Assembly: GCA_011390385.1 (NCBI GenBank)
Contig: JAABSN010000039.1
Coordinates: 1 to 23,525 of the forward strand
Reading direction: 5' to 3'
Origin: Thioalkalivibrio nitratireducens
GTDB lineage: Bacteria; Pseudomonadota; Gammaproteobacteria; Ectothiorhodospirales; Ectothiorhodospiraceae
DNA: 23,525 bases
The position numbers and the translations under genes were made by a program. The number at the start of each line of letters is the position of its first letter. Position 1 is the stretch's first letter. Shown here piece after piece: positions 8,107-15,638 of this stretch. A model generated the notes under the pieces. The model was given only the letters and a program-made list of their open reading frames with translations, had not been told where the DNA came from and did no database searches.

Positions 8107-8544
8107 TCAGCAGCCGCCGAAGCCGTCGGCTTCCATCTTGGCCTCGAAGGCGGCCAGCGCGTCGGCACCCGTCTTCAGGTCGCCGGACTCACCGTCCCAG
8201 TCTTCGGGCTTGATCTTGACCAGCCACCCTTCGCCGTAGGGATCTTCGTTGATCAGACCAGGCTTGGCGGTGACGGCCGGATTGGCCTCGACCACTTCAC
8301 CGGTGACCGGGGTCTTGGCGGGTCCGACCCACTTGCCGGATTCGACCGTGGCGCAGGACTTGTCCTTCTTGACGCTTTTGCCGGCCTTTTTCGGCGTGTA
8401 GGAAACGATCTGCCCGGCCAGGGAACAGGCATACGATGTCAGGCCCACGGTGGCCGTGCCGTCGCTCTCCTTGCGCACCCACACATTGTTTTCGATGTTA
8501 TAGAGCAGATCTTCAGGAATATCACAACCCCGAACTGCACCCAT
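8107..8544 (-). CDS. lbpA2: Lipoate-binding protein LbpA2 (GcvH-like)
   Basis: A 145-aa GcvH-fold protein (RGCDIPEDLLYNIENNVWVR at residues 5-24 is the typical GcvH-like N-terminus). The lipoyl-attachment turn reads ATVESGKWVGP, making Lys71 the probable lipoylated residue. The ESGKW context instead of the glycine-cleavage ESVKA context is characteristic of the LbpA proteins found in sHdr clusters, where the lipoyl group takes part in cytoplasmic sulfur oxidation rather than glycine cleavage. No gcvT, gcvP or lipoylated dehydrogenase subunit lies nearby. The gene is the last of the operon, 39 bases after dsrE, with GGAGA ahead of its ATG, and is followed by a strong terminator. The numbering A1/A2 is by analogy and could be swapped. 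Confidence 0.93.
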   Translation of the reverse strand: MGAVRGCDIPEDLLYNIENNVWVRKESDGTATVGLTSYACSLAGQIVSYTPKKAGKSVKKDKSCATVESGKWVGPAKTPVTGEVVEANPAVTAKPGLINEDPYGEGWLVKIKPEDWDGESGDLKTGADALAAFEAKMEADGFGGC

Positions 8545-8583
8545 GATGCTCTCCAGTTTGAATGAAACGCGAATTACATTGAT

Positions 8584-8982
8584 TCAGAAGGTAAGCGTCT
8601 TATCACTGCGCAAGACCAAGTCGGCGAGCTCGCTGGCCCGATTGACTTCATCGACCTCGGGAATCAGGTCGGTGGCTGCGTCAATTTTATACCCCGGCAA
8701 AGCAGGGTGGCAAACGTGCAGTGATACACCGGCACGCTTTGCATCGCGAATGAAATCGATAATCAGCTTTCCCCCTTCCATGGCCCTCAGGTCTTCGGCT
8801 ACACCCCTCTGCATCAGGCGCACCCCCTCCATGGTGAAAAAGATGTGGACGTCGATATCCATCGAAGCCATCACTGAACCCAAATAAAACGGGGTCGCGC
8901 AACGACCGGGCTCGTCCGGCCCCGAAGTCATGATGATCACGACGGTCTGTTCCTCGTTATCGAGGTAATGATCTGCGTTCAT
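8584..8982 (-). CDS. dsrE: DsrE-family sulfurtransferase (DsrE3-type)
   Basis: A 132-aa DsrE/DsrF-like protein. TVVIIMTSGPDEPGRCATPFYLG (residues 13-35) is the first strand-loop-helix and IDVHIFFTMEGV the second strand of the DsrE fold. Two cysteines are present: Cys28 in the first loop and Cys91 in SLHVCHPALPG, the position that usually carries the persulfide in DsrE-type proteins. DsrE proteins bind and pass on sulfane sulfur; with TusA and rhodanese they feed the sHdr complex. The gene lies between lbpA1 (12-base gap) and lbpA2 (39-base gap) in one operon. The subclass (DsrE3A, B or C) cannot be fixed by eye; a vicinal Cys-Cys pair is absent. The ribosome site is weak (GAGA), and translation may depend on coupling to lbpA1. 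Confidence 0.88.
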   Translation of the reverse strand: MNADHYLDNEEQTVVIIMTSGPDEPGRCATPFYLGSVMASMDIDVHIFFTMEGVRLMQRGVAEDLRAMEGGKLIIDFIRDAKRAGVSLHVCHPALPGYKIDAATDLIPEVDEVNRASELADLVLRSDKTLTF

Positions 8983-8994
8983 CGCAATCTCGTT

Positions 8995-9441
8995 TCAGCG
9001 CGTACGGCGCTGGCAATGAATGTCTTCGTCCCGGGCTCGTTGGCAATAGCCTTTTTCCGCTTCGTCGCCCGTGAGAAACTGGTTCAGCGCCTGTTCGGCC
9101 CCGCCGACGGCTTCAACCCGTGCGACCCATGCGTTGTAGGGATCGGAATTCAACAGGAGCGGATTCTCCAGAACCTCCGCGTTGCCTTCGACGATCGTGC
9201 AATCGATGAAGTTGGGGATCGGCCCTGCCCATTTGCCGCTCTCGATGGTCGCAACGGGCTTCCCCGGTGGACGCCGTGTGCCCGGGCGCCGCACGCGGAC
9301 ATGAATGATCTTGCCGGCGATGGTCTGCGACAGGTCGGTCATCCCCACCGTGAGGGTGTCGTCATCCTCGCGACGGATCCAGATCTGGAACTCGTCGTCG
9401 TAGAACAGTTCGGGATGAAACTCGCACCCGTTGCAATCCAT
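8995..9441 (-). CDS. lbpA1: Lipoate-binding protein LbpA1 (GcvH-like)
   Basis: A 148-aa GcvH-like protein with the lipoylation turn ATIESGKWAGP; Lys70 is the predicted lipoyl site. It shares the ESGKW signature with LbpA2 but is clearly diverged: the N-terminus carries MDCNGCEFHPEL with two extra cysteines (3 and 6), there is a basic insertion (RVRRPGTRRPPGK, residues 49-61) just before the lipoyl hairpin, and a basic tail with two more cysteines (CQRARDEDIHCQRR). GGAGG sits 8 bases before the ATG. It is the first gene after the repeat block that separates it from shdrB2, so it may be expressed partly from its own promoter; none is evident to me. Confidence 0.92.
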   Translation of the reverse strand: MDCNGCEFHPELFYDDEFQIWIRREDDDTLTVGMTDLSQTIAGKIIHVRVRRPGTRRPPGKPVATIESGKWAGPIPNFIDCTIVEGNAEVLENPLLLNSDPYNAWVARVEAVGGAEQALNQFLTGDEAEKGYCQRARDEDIHCQRRTR

Positions 9442-9493
9442 CCATTACCTCCTGCAATGGCCATTGTTCGCCGTGCGCGCCGGGGACTCCGTG

Positions 9494-9723
9494 CGGTGCA
9501 ATTCGCTGCGCTCATTGACACCCTACCCGAAATACCCAGGCAACTGCGCTCCGTAGGGTGCCGCGAGGCGCAAGCCGAACCGCACCGGGGCCGGTCCCAA
9601 TCGCCTGGAGCCAACCCGACGCCTACGGTGCAATTCGCTGCGCTCATTGGCACCCTACCCGAAATACCCAGGCAACTGCGCTCCGTAGGGTGCCGCGAGG
9701 CGCAAGCCGAACCGCACCGGGGC
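9494..9723. repeat. Tandemly duplicated dispersed repeat inside the sHdr operon
   Basis: A 132-bp period: CGGTGCAATTCGCTGCGC occurs at 9494 and again at 9626, and GTAGGGTGCCGCGAGGCG at 9553 and again at 9685. One complete element (9553-9658) is flanked on both sides by an identical 26-base linker (9527-9552 and 9659-9684) and then by a half element. The block fills most of the 331 bases between shdrB2 and lbpA1. Confidence 0.88.
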
Positions 9724-9772
9724 GTGGGGCCCGAAACGTCTGGCGTCGTCCGGACGTCGAGCGGCCCGGCGT

Positions 9773-10684
9773 TCAGATAACGCCTTTTTCCTTCAACAGT
9801 CCGATCGAGTCGCTGACGTTTTCGTGGATCCCCAGCTTGCGCGGGGAAAGACCCAACGCCAGGCCCAGCAATTGCGTGAAGTAAAGCACCTTGACGCCGG
9901 TCTTGATGCCGAACTCGGTCTCTGCCCGGACCTGATGCATTTCCAGCCCGGAATGGCAGGTCGGGCATTCGGTCGCGATCACCTCGGCACCGGAGTCCTC
10001 GGCCGCCTGCAGCAGGTTCAACACCAGCTGCGTCGAGGTGTCCGAATCCGACAGCGTGTGCGCGCCGCCGCAACACGATGTCTTCAGCGGGTATTCGACG
10101 TTCACCGCACCGGCCGCAGCGAGCAGATCGTCCATGAAATGCGGCTTGTAGCTCGATTCCGATCCGGGACCCTGGTCCTTCTCGGGGAAGATCTGCCGGG
10201 GCCGCGTGTACATGCAGCCGTAGTAGTTCGCGATCTTGATCCCGTTCAGGCTCTTGGTCATCCGCTCCTTGATGCCTTCCGGACCGAGTTCCTCCATCAG
10301 CCACTCGAGCAGATGCAGCGTGCGCACGTCGCCGTTGTACACCGGATCGTCGGCCTTGCGGGCCAGATCCTGCACCGTGTTCATCGCCTCCTGCGAGGTC
10401 GCGGTCTCGAACTCGGCCTTCTTCAGATTGTGATAGCAGCCGTTGCACGGCGCCATCACGGTGTCCAGACCCATCTGCTCGGAGGCGATGGCCAGGTTGC
10501 GCGCCGACAGGTAGGTCTGCAGCATCGGATGGACGTTCTTCACTTCCATCGCCCCGCAGCAGTTATAGTCGCGCAGGTTCTCCATCTCGAGACCGAGGGC
10601 CTTCACCAGTTGCCGGGTGGAACGGTCGTACGGGCCGCCGGAACCTTCCAGCGCACAACCCGGGTAGTAAGCAACCTTAGCCAT
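9773..10684 (-). CDS. shdrB2: sHdrB2, CCG-domain subunit of the sHdr complex
   Basis: A 303-aa HdrB-type protein with two intact cysteine-rich CCG domains. Domain 1 has C10, C42-C43, C80 and C83 (PGC, NCCGA, CNGC); domain 2 has C157, C204-C205, C240 and C243 (YGC, SCCGG, CPTC). In methanogen HdrB such domains ligate the noncubane iron-sulfur clusters that handle disulfide or sulfur chemistry; in the sHdr complex this subunit is thought to hold a catalytic site for sulfur-substrate oxidation. The ATG at 10684 lies inside the end of shdrC2 (8-base overlap), indicating translational coupling; the longer frame to 10711 is not needed. It closes the classical shdrC1-B1-A-H-C2-B2 series. Confidence 0.93.
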   Translation of the reverse strand: MAKVAYYPGCALEGSGGPYDRSTRQLVKALGLEMENLRDYNCCGAMEVKNVHPMLQTYLSARNLAIASEQMGLDTVMAPCNGCYHNLKKAEFETATSQEAMNTVQDLARKADDPVYNGDVRTLHLLEWLMEELGPEGIKERMTKSLNGIKIANYYGCMYTRPRQIFPEKDQGPGSESSYKPHFMDDLLAAAGAVNVEYPLKTSCCGGAHTLSDSDTSTQLVLNLLQAAEDSGAEVIATECPTCHSGLEMHQVRAETEFGIKTGVKVLYFTQLLGLALGLSPRKLGIHENVSDSIGLLKEKGVI

Positions 10685-11393
10685 GAGCGGCCTCCTTCTG
10701 TTCGCGGACATAGGCCTGCAGGACTTCGCCAGTCTTGCCCCAGCTCTTGGTCTTGGGCGTGAAGACGACGTTCATCCCCATGCGGAAGCCGTGTGCAATG
10801 TGCAGACCCTTCATCATCCGCTTGGTGAATTCGATCAGCCAGGACTGCATCAGCGGCTGGCCGGATTTCTTGAAAAAGTTCTTCATCACCTTGGAGTCCT
10901 CGATCCGGCCGTAATCGTAGATCTGCTCGGCGAACTCCTCGTCGAAGATGGTCGAGGGCGACTTCTCGGTGATGCCTTCCTCTTCCATCCAGTGCGCCAG
11001 CGCCTTCATCACACCCTCGGGCTTCACGTCCTTGGGACAGATGTTGGTGCACTTGTTGCAGGACACACACTGCCAGATGATGTCCTTGTCCTTGATCAGT
11101 TCCTCGGTGAGCCCGAGCCGGGTCAGGTAGATCCAGTAGCGCGGATTGAACTGCACGTTCTGCGCGTACATCGTGCAGGAGTTGGTGCAAGAACCGCACT
11201 GCCAGCAGCGGTGTACGTTCTCGGCACCGGTGTAGGTCTGGATCTTCGCCTCGAAGTCGTCGTCGTAATCCTTGATCGTGCGCGGCGTGATCATGGTGTT
11301 CCAGTGGCCAGACACATCCACGCCGTCGACCACCAGTGAATCGTGCTGGAGCAGGCGTTCGGCTTCGATCAGTGATTTTTCGTGTATCGCCAT
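10677..11393 (-). CDS. shdrC2: sHdrC2, iron-sulfur electron-transfer subunit
   Basis: A 238-aa HdrC-type protein with two [4Fe-4S] motifs: CWQCGSCTNSC (cysteines 63, 66, 69 and 73) and CVSCNKCTNICP (109, 112, 115 and 119). It passes electrons between the flavin subunit and the CCG subunit with which it overlaps by 8 bases. It begins 53 bases after the shdrH stop, the only sizeable gap among A, H, C2 and B2. A GGGAG sits upstream of its ATG next to a small hairpin (11412-11427). The C-terminal half (after 130) is helical and basic, as in other HdrC-like proteins. Confidence 0.93.
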   Translation of the reverse strand: MAIHEKSLIEAERLLQHDSLVVDGVDVSGHWNTMITPRTIKDYDDDFEAKIQTYTGAENVHRCWQCGSCTNSCTMYAQNVQFNPRYWIYLTRLGLTEELIKDKDIIWQCVSCNKCTNICPKDVKPEGVMKALAHWMEEEGITEKSPSTIFDEEFAEQIYDYGRIEDSKVMKNFFKKSGQPLMQSWLIEFTKRMMKGLHIAHGFRMGMNVVFTPKTKSWGKTGEVLQAYVREQKEAAHG

Positions 11394-11411
11394 GACGTTC
11401 TTTCTCCCGGG

Positions 11412-11427
11412 GTCCGGTGTCCCGGAC
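11412..11427 (-). other. Small intercistronic hairpin before shdrC2
   Basis: GTCCGG and CCGGAC form a perfect 6-bp stem with a 4-base loop in the 53-base gap between shdrH and shdrC2. There is no U-tract, so it is not an intrinsic terminator; it could influence mRNA processing or stability. Confidence 0.4.
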
Positions 11428-11446
11428 TCTCCTGTGTCTGTTCGAT

Positions 11447-12286
11447 CTAATGTAACGTCCCGTCGGAAGCGGTTTTCAGGCGCCCCTTCGGCGCATCGAT
11501 GCCGAGCATCTTCACCATCAACTCGAGCGGATCCTGCTTCGCACCGAATTGCGCGTCGATCAGGCCCATGCTCATCGACAATGAGCGGGCATAGTCCGAG
11601 TAGGCCTGCGACCAGATCAGATCGGTCACGAAAGGCAGATCCCGGTAGAAGCCCTCTTCCGCCAGCGCGTCGTAGAACCAGAGCCGTGCACCCTCGATCG
11701 CCGCGACGGTATCGCCGATGGGGATCTGCCGCAGGGTGTCGTTGCCCCGAATGAACTCGCGCAGCGCCCCGGTCGTCGTCGCTGTATCCCAGACCCAGCG
11801 ACTCGCCAGCGGCACGGCGTCCGGGTCGCGGAAATGCAGGACTTCCGCGGCGAAATCCCAGAGCGCCCGGCGCAGCTTCCGGTCCTCACCGGCCAAATCC
11901 GCAAAGGCGTGCAGGCGGTCATCGATCGAAAGCTCCGACCGCACCAGTTCCCGCACCCCTTCCAGCAGCGCACCCTCACGCTCGGCCAGCAGCGGCCCGA
12001 GCTTGCGGCGCACCGAAAACACCAGGCCGCCAAGCGTGCGCAGGTCAGTGCCGTCCATGTCTCCACCTTTCGCGGTGATTGCGGCAAAGACCTCATGCTT
12101 GCTGCGCAAGGCCTCGATGAAGGTCTCCAGACCATCGACGCCGCCGGCCTCGCTGATCGCGGCCCGAAGCCCGGCAAGCTTCATCCCCAGGATCTCCTTG
12201 TTGAAGGTCACCTGAAGTGGCTCGGGGACAAGCCCCGGAACCGAAGCCGGCGCTGCGGCTTCAGCTGGCTTTCTGAACCAGGGCAT
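11447..12286 (-). CDS. shdrH: sHdrH, conserved sHdr-operon protein of unknown function
   Basis: A 279-aa soluble protein without cysteine-rich or cofactor motifs, at the position always held by the conserved protein (called Hyp or H) between shdrA and shdrC2 in sHdr clusters. It is mostly helical and rich in Leu, Arg, Glu and Asp. Its role is not known to me beyond co-occurrence with the complex. The ATG at 12286 (MPWFRKPAE) overlaps the end of shdrA by 26 bases; a longer frame further upstream merely shadows shdrA. Assignment rests chiefly on position, with the overall length as support. Confidence 0.85.
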   Translation of the reverse strand: MPWFRKPAEAAAPASVPGLVPEPLQVTFNKEILGMKLAGLRAAISEAGGVDGLETFIEALRSKHEVFAAITAKGGDMDGTDLRTLGGLVFSVRRKLGPLLAEREGALLEGVRELVRSELSIDDRLHAFADLAGEDRKLRRALWDFAAEVLHFRDPDAVPLASRWVWDTATTTGALREFIRGNDTLRQIPIGDTVAAIEGARLWFYDALAEEGFYRDLPFVTDLIWSQAYSDYARSLSMSMGLIDAQFGAKQDPLELMVKMLGIDAPKGRLKTASDGTLH

Positions 12287-13313
12287 GCAGATCACCGATG
12301 GCACGGCCCGCGGCGGCCGCGCCCTGAGCAATGGAGTCGTCGATGGTTTCGGGGCCATAGGCAGCGCCGCAGGAATAAACACCCCTGCGCGTGGTGCCGC
12401 AGGTGTTGGTGTAATGCTCGGCACGCTCGATGAAACCGTGCTTCTCGAGACCGACGCCGAACACCTGCGAGAGCTCGGGATTGTCGGCGTTCGGATCCAT
12501 GCCGATGGCATGAACGACGATGTCGAACGGAATCACGATCGGGCGCTTGACCAGGGTGTCCTCGCCCTTCACCAACAGGCGCCCATCACCAGAGGCGGTG
12601 ACTTCGGCAATCCGCGCCTTCACGAATTTCGTCTTGAACTCTTCCTGCGACTTCCAGTAGAACTTGTCCTCGTACAGCCCGTAGGTCCGGATGTCCATGT
12701 AGTAGATGAACACGTCGGTCTCGGGGGAGAGTTCCTTGATTTCCATGGCGAGGTTGGCGGAGACGGTGCAACAGATCTTCGAGCACCACTCGCGACCAAT
12801 CTGGCGATCACGCGAACCGACGCAGAGCAGGATGCAGACCCGCTCCGGCACGCGCCCATCGGACGGGCAGGCGATCTTGCCGGCGGCGACCATCTGCTCC
12901 ATCTGCGTCGTCGTCAGCACGTCCTCGAACGTCCCGAAGCCCCACTCCGGCTTGTTGATCGAGTCGAAGTGAGTGAACCCCGTCGCCAGCACCACGGCGC
13001 CGGCGTTCACCGTCTCGCCGTTGCTCAGCGTGGCGGTGAAATTGCCGGCCTCGCCCTCGAACTTGCTGACCTTCGCTTCCTTGTGAATGGTCACATTGGC
13101 GTCATCCTCGACGCGCTTGACCATACGCCCGATCGCGTCCTTCGCCCATTCGCCGGAGGGAACCAGCTTGGCGTAACCGGAAATGATCGGCGCGCCGCCA
13201 AGTACGTCTTCCTTCTCGACGATCACCGCCTTGTAACCGGCGGCGGCAACGTTCGCCGCCGCGGTGAGGCCGGATGGGCCCGCGCCCACGACCAATACCG
13301 TGTCCTGACTCAT
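12261..13313 (-). CDS. shdrA: sHdrA, FAD and iron-sulfur subunit
   Basis: A 350-aa HdrA-like flavoprotein. The N-terminal Rossmann motif VVGAGPSGLTAA (residues 8-19) and the acidic end of the second strand (VEKEDVLGG) bind FAD; ATGF (110-113) is the second dinucleotide-binding signature. A cluster of cysteines at 149, 160, 164, 177, 181 and 182 (ILLCVGSRD, WCSKICC) can ligate an iron-sulfur centre, as in HdrA proteins, although HdrA of methanogens is longer and has extra ferredoxin domains missing here. It is the electron-collecting core of the complex. The start ATG overlaps the shdrB1 stop as ATGA, so translation is coupled; the 86-codon upstream extension is a shadow of shdrB1. Confidence 0.93.
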   Translation of the reverse strand: MSQDTVLVVGAGPSGLTAAANVAAAGYKAVIVEKEDVLGGAPIISGYAKLVPSGEWAKDAIGRMVKRVEDDANVTIHKEAKVSKFEGEAGNFTATLSNGETVNAGAVVLATGFTHFDSINKPEWGFGTFEDVLTTTQMEQMVAAGKIACPSDGRVPERVCILLCVGSRDRQIGREWCSKICCTVSANLAMEIKELSPETDVFIYYMDIRTYGLYEDKFYWKSQEEFKTKFVKARIAEVTASGDGRLLVKGEDTLVKRPIVIPFDIVVHAIGMDPNADNPELSQVFGVGLEKHGFIERAEHYTNTCGTTRRGVYSCGAAYGPETIDDSIAQGAAAAGRAIGDLHALVQKAS

Positions 13314-14716
13314 GCCCTGCCTCCGTACGCGAGTTCGGGGTTGTAGAGATATTCGATATTCCCGGCCTCGACCTCTTTCAGATAAGCCTGGAAGTTCTTC
13401 TTGGCGTCGTCCCAGGAGATTCCCATCTTCTCGACCAGGTCCTCGCAGGGAGAGGCGTGCCACTGCAACTGCACGATCTTGAACGGATCGGCACCGCAGG
13501 CCAGCGCCGCGAACTGTACTTCGGCCATGATCGGCACCTGGAAGTTCTGCTCGTGCGCCTTGCCGATCCACTGGTTCTTGTCCATCGTGGTCACGCAGCC
13601 GGTATCGTTGGCCAGCAGCACGTCGGCGTTGGCCTCCTCGCGCACCACGCGGATCTTGCGGTCCATCGTGAACGAGCGGGTGAATTCACGCTCGGAAATG
13701 ATGTGCCGGAAGCCGAAGCCGCAGCAGTCGTACCAGGTCGAGTAGTCGATCACCTGGGCGCCCAGCGCCTTCGCGGTCGAGGTGATGATCGCGGTACGGT
13801 TGCCGCCGAGCACGTCGGGGTCGTAGATCGCGTCCTCGTGCACCATCTTGTAGTAGTGGCAGGCGACATGCGCGGTGGTGCGGATGTTCGACACGTCGAT
13901 CGTCTGCAACTCGGAGGCGATGCGATCGCGCATCACGTGCACCCACTCGGAGTAGTGGATGATCTCCTCGGGGATCACCAGCTTGCCGTCGACCAGGCGC
14001 CCGAGCTTGCCCAGGATCTTGGTGACCTTCTCACGCAGCTCGGCGCTCTCCACCAGGTACTTGCGGATTTCCTTGTAGTTGCCAAAGGAGGTGCCGCAGT
14101 GCACCAGCGGGAAAAAGTGACCGAGCTCATGCCCGTGCTGCTTGCCCGAGACATACGACTGGTGGAAGTTGCGCAGGAACACCGCCGCCAGCGACTCCAC
14201 GTTGCCGATGCCGGAGCCGTGGTAGTTCCACGCGGTGCACGACGTCTGGTCCGTCTCGTCGAGATAGTCCTTGCCCGGCACGAAGCCGAACTTGTTCATG
14301 AACCACAGCAGCGACGTCGGGTAACCGGGGATGTTGCCGCACTGGCCGCAGGACTTGTGGTGCCATAGCTGCTTGGTCGGGATCTTCTTTTCCCAGCCGA
14401 ACAGGGTCTTCACTGTCGCCGGTTCGTGCTGATCGCCGACCCGGTGAATGATGATCTGGCCGTCCTTCTCCAGTTCGTACATGTGTTCACGAATGTCGTC
14501 CATGCGGTCGCCGAGATCGATGGTGCGGCGATCGACGTGCTTGCGCACCCAGTCGGTCGCCTTGATCGCGTCCTCGCGGGACAGGTCGGTGGCCTGAAAG
14601 AACGAACCGTGGCCGGCAACGCCCTGGCCATCGGTATTGTGGAAACCGGGCTTCATCGTGCCGGCACCTGCGCCTTGCGCACTCTGATTATGGTTGCCTG
14701 GGGTTTGATCGCTCAT
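13310..14716 (-). CDS. shdrB1: sHdrB1, divergent CCG-domain subunit
   Basis: A 468-aa protein, larger than sHdrB2. The C-terminal domain keeps a CCG layout with C286, C331-C332 and C374, but the last cysteine pair is broken: the sequence reads GCVTTMD instead of C-x-x-C. The N-terminal domain has C123/C126 (KSCGQCG), C160 and C207 and no Cys-Cys pair, so only one, incomplete, noncubane-type site is visible. This is consistent with the asymmetry between B1 and B2 in sHdr complexes. The first 45 residues are low-complexity (Gln, Gly, Asn rich). The start ATG 14716 follows AGGAG; the frame extends to 14809 without ribosome site. It lies 43 bases after shdrC1 and its stop overlaps the shdrA start. 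Confidence 0.93.
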   Translation of the reverse strand: MSDQTPGNHNQSAQGAGAGTMKPGFHNTDGQGVAGHGSFFQATDLSREDAIKATDWVRKHVDRRTIDLGDRMDDIREHMYELEKDGQIIIHRVGDQHEPATVKTLFGWEKKIPTKQLWHHKSCGQCGNIPGYPTSLLWFMNKFGFVPGKDYLDETDQTSCTAWNYHGSGIGNVESLAAVFLRNFHQSYVSGKQHGHELGHFFPLVHCGTSFGNYKEIRKYLVESAELREKVTKILGKLGRLVDGKLVIPEEIIHYSEWVHVMRDRIASELQTIDVSNIRTTAHVACHYYKMVHEDAIYDPDVLGGNRTAIITSTAKALGAQVIDYSTWYDCCGFGFRHIISEREFTRSFTMDRKIRVVREEANADVLLANDTGCVTTMDKNQWIGKAHEQNFQVPIMAEVQFAALACGADPFKIVQLQWHASPCEDLVEKMGISWDDAKKNFQAYLKEVEAGNIEYLYNPELAYGGRA

Positions 14717-14759
14717 CGATGTACTCCTGGTTGAGTCGGTTGCGGATGACGGCGCGGGG

Positions 14760-15449
14760 TCAATCGTCGTCTTCTTCCTGCTCCTCGAGCCAGTCCTCGT
14801 AGTCTTCACGCTTTTCGTCGATGAAGTCCTCGATGACGTCGAAGAGGTTTTCGTCCATGAGCTCCAGTGATTTCAGGACACCGGTCATTTCCCAGATCGT
14901 GTACATCTCCACCGAGGTCTTCAGCGAGACCTCCCAGGCGGTTTCCACGGTCTGCAATGTCTTCACCGGGATCGCCTTGCGCAGGATGCGCAGGTCGCCT
15001 TCCACCTTCTGGATGTTCGGACCCCAGTCGGGGAAGTGGTCGGGCTGAATCATGTCCGGCGACAGCTGGTTGCCGGTGGTAATCAGTTTCAGCATCACGC
15101 GGCCGAAGGGTCGCAACACGTCCTTGGCCGACTGCATCTCGTGCTTGATCGCGACCTCGCGCATGATCGCAACCAGGCCACCGGGGGAATTCTTGAAGGG
15201 GCAACGGGCGGCGCAGGTCATGCACTGCGCGCACGCCCAGATCTTTTCCTGCATCGCGTCGTAGATCTGTTCGACATTCTCGGTCCACAGGAGTTGTACG
15301 ATCTCCCGCGGCGAGTAGTCGTAGAACTGAGCCGACGGGCAGGTCGCCGTGCAGATTCCGCAGTTGAGGCAACCGTTCAGCTCGTGGTCGTAGCGGAAAT
15401 CGCCACGAATGTCGTCGAAGATCTGCTGCATCTCAGCATATGTCGCCAT
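14760..15449 (-). CDS. shdrC1: sHdrC1, iron-sulfur electron-transfer subunit; first gene of the operon
   Basis: A 229-aa HdrC-like protein with two [4Fe-4S] binding motifs, CLNCGICTATCP (27, 30, 33 and 37) and CAQCMTCAARCP (73, 76, 79 and 83). The C-terminus is strikingly acidic (EDYEDWLEEQEEDDD), which could serve as a docking surface for partner proteins (inference). AGAGGTG lies ahead of the ATG. As the first gene of the leftward operon it follows a 130-base AT-richer leader that contains a small inverted repeat (15527-15540). Each C subunit is paired with its B subunit next in order, giving C1-B1 and C2-B2 modules around A and H. Confidence 0.93.
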   Translation of the reverse strand: MATYAEMQQIFDDIRGDFRYDHELNGCLNCGICTATCPSAQFYDYSPREIVQLLWTENVEQIYDAMQEKIWACAQCMTCAARCPFKNSPGGLVAIMREVAIKHEMQSAKDVLRPFGRVMLKLITTGNQLSPDMIQPDHFPDWGPNIQKVEGDLRILRKAIPVKTLQTVETAWEVSLKTSVEMYTIWEMTGVLKSLELMDENLFDVIEDFIDEKREDYEDWLEEQEEDDD

Positions 15450-15526
15450 GTTGCACCTCTTCGCTGTTGGGCGATGCAGGAAACCCGCATGGGGGAGATT
15501 AGATCAAGTCCAATTCCCAATTCCAT

Positions 15527-15540
15527 TTACCACAGGGTAA
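15527..15540. promoter_or_regulatory. Candidate operator upstream of shdrC1
   Basis: A perfect inverted repeat, TTACC-ACAG-GGTAA, 78 bases before the shdrC1 start, in the only non-coding stretch that could hold the operon promoter. ArsR-type repressors are known to control shdr genes in other bacteria, but no regulator gene is present here and the match to any known operator is untested. Confidence 0.3.
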
Positions 15541-15580
15541 CCGCCAGATTTGTTGTTCGTTTTACTGGGTTATTCGGGGC

Positions 15581-15613
15581 AAAAAAGGGGCCGACCCGCG
15601 CGCGGGAACGGCC
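15581..15613 (-). terminator. Rho-independent terminator after tusA
   Basis: On the minus strand a GC-rich stem (GGCC..CCCGCG with CGCGGG..GGCC, 15590-15613) is followed by CCTTTTTT (down to 15581). It lies 26 bases beyond the tusA stop and separates the tusA unit from the sHdr operon. Confidence 0.85.
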
Positions 15614-15638
15614 ACCAGAGGGGTTCCGTTCGGTCCGG

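Noticed and set aside
8107..9441. GcvH proteins of the glycine cleavage system
   Set aside because: The lipoyl site is ESGKW, the neighbours are sHdr and DsrE, and no gcvT or gcvP gene is present.
9494..9723. Possible CRISPR array
   Set aside because: Only two units of 132 bp with identical linkers, related to dispersed palindromes elsewhere; there are no variable spacers and no cas genes.
8968..9780. Rightward open frame across lbpA1 and the repeat block
   Set aside because: It contains a repeated peptide because the repeat itself is duplicated; it is antisense to lbpA1 and has no support as a gene.
12285..14368. Two overlapping rightward open frames opposite shdrA and shdrB1
   Set aside because: They mirror the sHdr genes in another frame, are rich in His, Val and Leu, and have no domain signature.
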